Positions 1 to 5,684 of a DNA stretch of 5,684 nucleotides are shown here, one piece after another (the first letter of the stretch is position 1; each line of letters begins with the position of its first letter). Made by a program: the position numbers and the translations under genes. Under the pieces are notes generated by a model. It was not told the origin of the DNA. It saw only the letters and a list, made by a program, of their open reading frames with translations, and searched no databases. The stretch lies in the NCBI GenBank assembly GCA_003218935.1, contig QHPA01000401.1, forward strand, positions 1-5,684, in the 5' to 3' direction. The stretch is from Verrucomicrobiota bacterium (GTDB lineage: Bacteria > Verrucomicrobiota > Verrucomicrobiia > Limisphaerales > AV2).

Positions 1-28
1 CACGCGCCAACCACGGTATCATGGCGCG

Positions 29-934
29 ATGAAATCATTCAAAGGATTCCGTAGGTGCGCGAGCTGGCTCTTGCTTCTGGCCATGACTGTGGGCGAACGC
101 CTGGCGGCTCAAACCGCGAACGCCCCCGGGAATGCGCATCCGTTGTGGCAGGTCCATGGCAGCAGCAACAGCGTTTATCTGCTCGGTTCGATTCACTTTG
201 CGAAAGAGGACTTTTATCCCCTCGCAAAACCGATCGAGCAAGCCTACCAACGTGCCTCTACCGTCGTCTTCGAGGCGAATCCGGGAGAGATGAAATCCAT
301 GGAGACTCAGACCAAACTGCTGAAAGCGGGCATGTGCCCCGCCGGAGAGACGCTCAGCCAACGCGTCAGCAAAGAGACCTACGCCGGGTTGCAGTCCTGG
401 CTCAAGAACGCCGTGGGCGTACCGTCCGCGCTCGATCAAATGAAACCGTGGCTTGCCTCTGTCTCCGTCGTCGCGCTGCAATTGCAAAAGCTCGGATTCG
501 ATCCCAATCAAGGAATCGACGAGCATTACTATTCGCGGGCAAAAACGGACAAGAAAGAGATCCGCGCGCTGGAAACTGTCGGGTTTCAGATCAACCTGTT
601 TGCCAATCTGTCGCGCGAAGAGGACGAGTTGTTCCTGAAATCGATGCTCGAAGAGACGGACCGCTTTCCGAAGATTTTCGCGGACGTGATCGAGGCCTGG
701 AAAACCGGGAACGCGGCAAAAATCGAACCGTTATTGCTGGAGATCATGAAGCAGCATCCGGCGATCTATAAGAAATTCTTGACCGACCGCAATCGCGTTT
801 GGCTCACAAAAATCGAGGAATTATTGCGCGGCGAAAAGACTGTTTTTGTCGTCGTCGGCATGGCGCATCTCGTGGGCAAGGACGGCGTGGTGGAGTCGCT
901 GAAGAAGAAGGGATTTCGAGTCGAACAGTTGTGA
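29..934 (+). CDS. TraB/GumN family secreted protein (TIKI-like fold), 301 aa
   Basis: The protein begins with a typical Sec signal peptide: basic n-region KSFKGFRR, hydrophobic core WLLLLAM (about residues 13-19), and a likely cleavage after LAA (25-27) or ANA (30-32). It is therefore probably exported to the periplasm or cell surface. There is no lipobox. The mature part matches the TraB/GumN family along its whole length. VYLLGSIHF (49-57) carries the first GxxH motif, followed by the family-typical block ending VVFEAN (79-84). GIDEHYYSRA lies at 162-171, LETVGFQ at 181-187, DRNRVW at 253-258, and the last GxxH is in VVVGMAHLVG (274-283), near the C-terminal GFRVEQL. In the related TIKI proteins the two GxxH histidines belong to a metalloprotease site, so a metal-dependent hydrolase is plausible; the bacterial substrate is unknown. 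Length is normal for the family. The ATG at 29 has no clear Shine-Dalgarno site, but it is the start that gives the intact signal peptide. The gene converges on the M20 peptidase gene with no evident terminator between. Confidence 0.9.
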   Translation: MKSFKGFRRCASWLLLLAMTVGERLAAQTANAPGNAHPLWQVHGSSNSVYLLGSIHFAKEDFYPLAKPIEQAYQRASTVVFEANPGEMKSMETQTKLLKAGMCPAGETLSQRVSKETYAGLQSWLKNAVGVPSALDQMKPWLASVSVVALQLQKLGFDPNQGIDEHYYSRAKTDKKEIRALETVGFQINLFANLSREEDELFLKSMLEETDRFPKIFADVIEAWKTGNAAKIEPLLLEIMKQHPAIYKKFLTDRNRVWLTKIEELLRGEKTVFVVVGMAHLVGKDGVVESLKKKGFRVEQL

Positions 935-965
935 GAGGAGTGCGTCCACTTTCAAGTTCGTCGAA

Positions 966-2204
966 TCACCGATCGCTGCGCTGCTCCAACAGTTTCATAA
1001 TCGCACAAGTGTTGAGCGCCGCCTTGGGAACGAACGAAGGCACGTCCACGTATTCGGGCAGTTTCGATCCGTCCGCGCTGCGTTCGGAGCAATGATCGTT
1101 ATCGCCCCAAGGCCCCAAGCCATCGAGCGTGGGCACGGCGTCCCAGATTAGATTCCCGTCGCTCAACCCGCCGCGTTCTTCGACGCCGGCGGGGAAACCA
1201 AGCTCCTTGCCCGCCTCCTGCCAAATCGCGGCGAGTCGGTCGGTAGCGGGATTTCGTAGCCAGGGACGACTCTCGGTGAGAAACTCAACCTTCAGGTCGC
1301 AAGCGTAGCGGTCAACAGGACTTCGCACCTCTCCTGGACCGGCCAGCGCGAGGAGAGCGACTTTGGCCTGTGCGTAAGCTTCCGGAGTGAACGCGCGGAA
1401 TTCGCCTTCAGCCACGGCCTCGTGCGGTACGCGATTCAGTACCGTGCCACCGGATATCGTGCCCACGTTGAACGTAAGGTCTTGTTTGTAATTCGTCAGC
1501 GCCGCGACGCGCTGCAGTGTGTGCGCGAGTTGCACAATCGCGTTAGCCCCGTGCGGATGCTTCGCGCCGGCATGCGCGCCGCGCCCGGTAACCTTCACCC
1601 GCCACGTTCCCCTGCCCTTCCGTGCGACGACCACCAGGCGTTCATCGCCAAGGCGCCCCTCCGACTCGAAGACCAGCGCCGCGAGTGTGTCCCGGTCAAA
1701 CCGGCTCCGACACACCTCACCGAAATCTTGCGACAACGTTTCTTCGGAAGAGTTCCAGAGGAGCTTCCAAGTGATGGCCTCAAACACCGTCGGCGTGTGC
1801 GCCCGCAGCGCCTGAAGCACCAACCACATCATCACCGTGCCGCCCTTTATGTCGTGCGTGCCAGGGCCGTAAATTCGATCCCCCTCCGGCTGCCAGCGGA
1901 AATTATTTCGCTCCTCTTCCTCCGGCGGGAACACCGTGTCGAGATGCGAGACCATCGCGATGTTATTCGTCCCGCGCCCGCGCCGCGTCAGCACGAGATG
2001 ATCGCAGTAGTTCGGATTCGCCGATGGGACGAACTCCGCAGTGAAACCCAGTGGCGCGAAGCACTCCGCAGTAAGTCGCCCGAGCCTGTCCACCCCCTGC
2101 TGGTTGCCAGTGAAACTGTTGATGCCGACCATCTGCCGCAACATCTCCAGCGCGGCGGGCATTTGGCCTTTCAGGAACTTCATCAGCGACGCATCATTCA
2201 GCAT
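966..2204 (-). CDS. M20 family zinc metallopeptidase, glutamate carboxypeptidase (CPG2)-like, 412 aa
   Basis: This is a two-domain zinc exopeptidase; members of this group release C-terminal amino acids, or hydrolyse aminoacyl and acetyl amides, with two metal ions. Numbering from the ATG at 2204, the ligands are recognisable. H87 and D89 lie in VSHLDTVF, bridging D118 in GPGTHDIKGG, the general base/metal pair E154-E155 in NSSEET, E180 in ALVFESEG, and H371 in GDNDHCSE near the C-terminus. The dimerisation (lid) domain starts after about residue 195 and contains GRGAHAGAKHPHGANAI (207-223), very like carboxypeptidase G2. There is no signal peptide, so a cytoplasmic enzyme is likely. The reading frame stays open to a TTG at 2240, but that codon directly follows an in-frame TAG and adds only 12 non-conserved residues, so the ATG at 2204 is preferred. 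A second ATG at 2183 is possible. None of the three has a strong Shine-Dalgarno site. Exact substrate cannot be read from sequence. Confidence 0.9.
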   Translation of the reverse strand: MLNDASLMKFLKGQMPAALEMLRQMVGINSFTGNQQGVDRLGRLTAECFAPLGFTAEFVPSANPNYCDHLVLTRRGRGTNNIAMVSHLDTVFPPEEEERNNFRWQPEGDRIYGPGTHDIKGGTVMMWLVLQALRAHTPTVFEAITWKLLWNSSEETLSQDFGEVCRSRFDRDTLAALVFESEGRLGDERLVVVARKGRGTWRVKVTGRGAHAGAKHPHGANAIVQLAHTLQRVAALTNYKQDLTFNVGTISGGTVLNRVPHEAVAEGEFRAFTPEAYAQAKVALLALAGPGEVRSPVDRYACDLKVEFLTESRPWLRNPATDRLAAIWQEAGKELGFPAGVEERGGLSDGNLIWDAVPTLDGLGPWGDNDHCSERSADGSKLPEYVDVPSFVPKAALNTCAIMKLLEQRSDR

Positions 2205-2350
2205 GAGCCGAAGAGTGCGGGGATTCCCTGCGACGGTCAACTATCGGAGCATGGCGCAGCCGGAGGGCGTGCGGCTGGCACCTTTGTCGTTCCGGTCGGC
2301 AATCGAGTCGCTCTCAACGTTCGGACGCGCCTGGGGCAAGCATTTTTGAT
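2205..2350. other. Non-coding leader region upstream of the M20 gene
   Basis: I find no credible gene here. There is one imperfect hairpin: cagccg (2257-2262) pairs with cggctg (2272-2277). No -35/-10 pair for the leftward M20 gene stands out; TTGAGA and TTGCCG hexamers exist on the minus strand but lack a matching -10 at 16-18 bp. The stretch may itself be dispersed-repeat material, which I cannot test within one window. Confidence 0.4.
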
Positions 2351-2530
2351 AATCCCGAAGGGATTGAATCAATCAGCCCAAGGTTGCGAGGGACGAGCTA
2401 CCTTGGGTTGTCATCCGTATCGGATCACCAACCCTGAGAGGGTTGAATCATTCGCGTTGGTGCGGCAACCACAGGCGATGCAACGCCGTTGGGATCGAAA
2501 ATTATTTGACGGATGACCCAGGGTAGTCTC
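2351..2530. repeat. Cluster of REP-like hairpin repeats between the M20 gene and the small ORF
   Basis: Several perfect short stems follow one another. aatccc-gaa-gggatt (2351-2365) is followed by GAATCA. An 8-bp stem pairs cccaaggt (2377-2384) with accttggg (2400-2407) around a 15-nt loop. aaccct-gag-agggtt (2430-2444) is again followed by GAATCA. The first and third hairpins share their architecture (6-bp stem, 3-nt loop, then ttGAATCA), so they look like copies of one module. A further acccagggt (2516-2524) resembles half of the second module and may be a truncated copy. Runs of this type are, from memory, dispersed REP-like elements in Planctomycetota/Verrucomicrobiota genomes. No open reading frame with protein-like composition covers the block. 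Confidence 0.65.
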
Positions 2531-2570
2531 GCGTTGTTGGAACGCACCGATCAATGAGCCGGGGCGTAGG

Positions 2571-2858
2571 TCAGAGTTGCTTCGATTCGCACGGAGTATT
2601 CTCCAAAGCTGACATCTTTACGACGAGATCGGATGCGAGGGCTTGGACGCATGCTTCCAGCAAATCACCCTCTGCGGTCATTTGGATTGAATACATGTCC
2701 GCGACGTAGCGGATGACGATCCCATCGACTTTGATTCTGAAAACCTTGTAGTCTTCATCTGCCTTGGGCACTTCTTCGTGAGGAATCGGTGGGCAAAACA
2801 ATTTGGTCGCCAAATCCAGGTCAGGATGAATTCCTAATTCGCGCCTCAACTGTTCCAT
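2571..2858 (-). CDS. Small hypothetical protein, 95 aa
   Basis: I do not recognise the family. The ATG at 2858 has a good Shine-Dalgarno site, GGGAG, three bases upstream and an AAGGAG twelve bases upstream, which supports a real translated gene. The predicted protein is soluble, with no signal peptide or membrane segment. It has a charged, probably helical N-terminus (MEQLRRELGI), a central FCPPIPHEEVPKADEDY segment, and an alternating hydrophobic stretch suggesting beta strands (YKVFRIKVDGIVIRYVADMYSIQM, about 37-60). It then has a helical segment LLEACVQALASDLVVKM (66-82) and a polar tail. Such a mixed alpha/beta pattern fits a small globular protein. The reading frame stays open upstream to 3140, but that extension overlaps the 3' end of thiC in another frame and reads through repeat DNA, so I reject it. 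It lies 125 bp downstream of the thiC stop on the same strand; cotranscription is possible but unproven. Confidence 0.6.
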   Translation of the reverse strand: MEQLRRELGIHPDLDLATKLFCPPIPHEEVPKADEDYKVFRIKVDGIVIRYVADMYSIQMTAEGDLLEACVQALASDLVVKMSALENTPCESKQL

Positions 2859-2895
2859 TTGCTCCCGGAACTCCTTGTCACAGCCAACACTCCGG

Positions 2896-2917
2896 GATTT
2901 ACGCCTTAGCGTAAATC
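2896..2917. repeat. Perfect 9-bp hairpin between thiC and the small ORF
   Basis: gatttacgc (2896-2904) and gcgtaaatc (2909-2917) form a perfect 9-bp stem with a 4-nt loop. It lies 66 bp after the thiC stop on the minus strand. It has no following T-run, so it is not a standard intrinsic terminator. It could stabilise the thiC mRNA 3' end or be another dispersed palindrome. Confidence 0.6.
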
Positions 2918-2944
2918 TCCGCTCCCTTCTCAAAGCGCTTCGCG

Positions 2945-2979
2945 CTGGTTGATGGTTGAGAGTTGAAAGTTGAGTGTTG
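2945..2979 (-). repeat. CAACTCTCAACCATC-type repeat, copy at the 3' end of thiC
   Basis: On the minus strand this is a run of CAACTTTC / CAACTCTC / CAACCATC-like octameric motifs that begins 4 bp after the thiC stop codon. Its first 22 bp (2945-2966) match 5006-5027, just upstream of the thiC ATG, at 21 of 22 positions in the same orientation. The two copies therefore bracket the thiC coding sequence as direct repeats. Confidence 0.75.
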
Positions 2980-2983
2980 CCGG

Positions 2984-5044
<2,061 letters not shown>

Positions 5045-5058
5045 TCAATTGATCCGGG

Positions 5059-5074
5059 AAAAACCTTCGAAGGT
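5059..5074 (-). terminator. Probable riboswitch-controlled terminator in the thiC leader
   Basis: On the minus strand ACCTTCGAAGGT (5074-5063) is palindromic and runs into TTTTT (5063-5059), 9 bp after the TPP aptamer. As an intrinsic terminator the stem is short: four pairs around a UCGA loop. The same CCTTCG strand (5073-5068) can instead pair with CGAAGG (5090-5085) at the aptamer's 3' edge, giving two exclusive structures. The stem weakness keeps confidence moderate. Confidence 0.5.
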
Positions 5075-5082
5075 CGGGGCAA

Positions 5083-5190
5083 TCCCTTCGCCGGCATTAT
5101 CCGGATCAGGTTCAACGGGTCTCCAACGCTCCCGCGCCGGACTCTCAGCCTTCGCCCCGCAATCGCGGAGCCGGTTGGCTCCCCTCTGGA
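5083..5190 (-). promoter_or_regulatory. TPP riboswitch (THI element) controlling thiC
   Basis: The minus strand carries the THI-box consensus in order. GGGGAGCC (5184-5177) comes first, then CTGAGA (5148-5143), ACCC (5120-5117) and CCTGATC (5110-5104). Next are GGATAATGCC (5102-5093) within the CCGG...CCGG P5 hairpin, and GCGAAGGGA at the 3' edge (5091-5083). GGGG pairs with ACCC for P2, and GCC/GGC closes P3. The P3 arm is expanded by a GGAGCC/GGCTCC hairpin, and an additional short segment lies between CTGAGA and ACCC. Both are known variable regions of this class. P1 is not obviously strong. Binding of thiamine pyrophosphate is expected to switch thiC off. The predicted transcription start falls at about 5190, right at the aptamer's 5' edge. 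Confidence 0.97.
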
Positions 5191-5197
5191 CGAAAGG

Positions 5198-5226
5198 AAA
5201 GTAGGACCGACACCCGGGCGCGTCAA
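5198..5226 (-). promoter_or_regulatory. Predicted sigma70-type promoter for thiC
   Basis: On the minus strand, TTGACG (5226-5221) matches the -35 consensus at five of six bases. TACTTT (5203-5198) is a weaker -10. The spacer is exactly 17 bp. The implied start near 5190 coincides with the riboswitch 5' end, which is independent support. Confidence 0.65.
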
Positions 5227-5244
5227 GCCATCGCACAATTGGTC

Positions 5245-5338
5245 AGTGTCTTAATTTGGTTGTAGCGGCGGTCTGTGACCCGCCAAAAATGGCGCTCATA
5301 GAGCGCCGCTACAATTCAGATTCTGAAATTAAGACACT
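5245..5338. mobile_element. MITE-like element with nested inverted repeats, 94 bp
   Basis: The ends are a perfect 13-bp inverted repeat: agtgtcttaattt (5245-5257) and aaattaagacact (5326-5338). Inside is a perfect 11-bp inverted repeat, ttgtagcggcg (5260-5270) with cgccgctacaa (5304-5314). The core can also fold into a local 7-bp hairpin, ggcgctc-ata-gagcgcc (5291-5307). The direct repeat cacaattg lies just outside both ends (5234-5241 and 5342-5349), 3 bp from each end, and could be a target-site duplication. No protein is encoded, so it would be non-autonomous. It sits 18 bp upstream of the thiC -35 box, between thiC and mgtE. Confidence 0.7.
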
Positions 5339-5438
5339 ACCCACAATTGCGGGTGGTATCCTGGTCACCCAATTGCCAAAAAGAAATTTCCGAAATGAAA
5401 CCGCTTGTCGAATGTCAGCGTTTTCATGCCGAACACTA

Positions 5439-5465
5439 TTGGCGACACGCCCGCCGCTACGCCAA
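5439..5465. repeat. Hairpin just downstream of the mgtE stop
   Basis: ttggcg (5439-5444) and cgccaa (5460-5465) form a 6-bp stem, 6 bp beyond the mgtE stop codon on the minus strand. There is no T-run, so termination is doubtful. The minus-strand loop contains gtagcggcgg, also present in the MITE-like element, so this may be part of a related repeat. The remaining bases between it and that element show no gene. Confidence 0.35.
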
Positions 5466-5471
5466 CCCCGG

Positions 5472-5684
5472 CTAAAGAAGGGTTCCGCGCAGGATGTGGT
5501 ACGCAACCGTGAAGTAAATCACGATGCCGGTGACATCGACGAGCGTCGCCACGAACGGCGCCGACGACGCCGCAGGATCAAATCCGAGGCGGCGCAAAAG
5601 GAAAGGGAGCATGGAGCCGACCACGCTCCCCCAGAGCACCACGCCGACCAGACTCAGCGCCACCGTTGCAGCCACCAACGGATA
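5472..5684 (-). CDS. mgtE: MgtE-family magnesium transporter, C-terminal fragment (runs off window)
   Basis: About 70 residues are visible, open to the window edge with no start codon that fits, so the gene's 5' part lies beyond 5684. MgtE is a homodimeric inner-membrane Mg2+ channel gated by cytosolic N and CBS domains; only the end of its membrane domain is seen. The first segment, [27 protein letters not shown], is a transmembrane helix. It is followed by [35 protein letters not shown], the family's highly conserved last loop and final helix: LGxDPA, then APF, then [12 protein letters not shown]. The protein ends a few residues later (RGTLL), as usual for MgtE. The TTG at 5678 is an internal leucine codon, not a start. 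The gene points the same way as thiC, but the MITE-like element and the thiC promoter lie between. Confidence 0.9.
   Translation of the reverse strand, partial: YPLVAATVALSLVGVVLWGSVVGSMLPFLLRRLGFDPAASSAPFVATLVDVTGIVIYFTVAYHILRGTLL

Noticed and set aside
55..771. 238-residue frame overlapping the TraB/GumN gene on the same strand
   Set aside because: Composition is dominated by arginine with no domain features, while the other frame has a signal peptide and complete family motifs.
935..965. Bidirectional terminator between the convergent genes
   Set aside because: The 31-bp gap contains no stem followed by a T-run on either strand.
1422..2516. 364-residue plus-strand frame antisense to the M20 gene
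   Set aside because: It is arginine- and proline-rich shadow sequence opposite conserved M20 motifs, and it runs on through the hairpin repeat cluster.
5309..5506. 65-residue minus-strand frame crossing the mgtE stop
   Set aside because: It overlaps the conserved MgtE C-terminus in another frame and continues into the inverted-repeat element.

Overview
The window looks like bacterial chromosome of fairly high GC from a repeat-rich genome. The repeat types (GATTCAAC octamers, a CAACTCTCAACCATC motif, a GTAGCGCAGGCG...CGCCTGC hairpin, and a GTAGCGGCGG double hairpin) remind me of Verrucomicrobiota, perhaps also Planctomycetota. That is an inference from memory of such genomes; no taxonomic marker gene is present.

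Layout. A secreted TraB/GumN-family protein (29-934, +) converges, with only 31 bp between stops, on an M20 metallopeptidase resembling glutamate carboxypeptidase (966-2204, -). Positions 2205-2570 hold no credible gene, but 2351-2530 is a cluster of hairpin repeats. A 95-residue hypothetical protein (2571-2858, -) follows thiC on the same strand. thiC (2984-5002, -; HMP-P synthase) fills the centre. Upstream of it lie a weak terminator-like hairpin (5059-5074), a clear TPP riboswitch (5083-5190) and a sigma70-type promoter (5198-5226). A 94-bp MITE-like element with nested inverted repeats (5245-5338) sits 18 bp upstream of the -35 box. The window ends inside the 3' end of an mgtE-type magnesium transporter gene (5472-5684, -).

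How the parts work together. The thiC unit is a complete thiamine-repressible cassette: promoter, TPP aptamer, probable terminator/antiterminator, then the pyrimidine-branch enzyme. No other thi gene is visible. The other genes have no evident functional link to it.

The most unusual feature is how heavily thiC is colonised by short repeats. Three different repeat types lie in frame inside its N-terminal half, all in linkers between conserved blocks. One is an octamer tandem whose copy-number change would shift the reading frame. A further repeat occurs as two 22-bp direct copies (21/22 identical), one on each side of the coding sequence. No CRISPR array, tRNA, rRNA or transposase was found.
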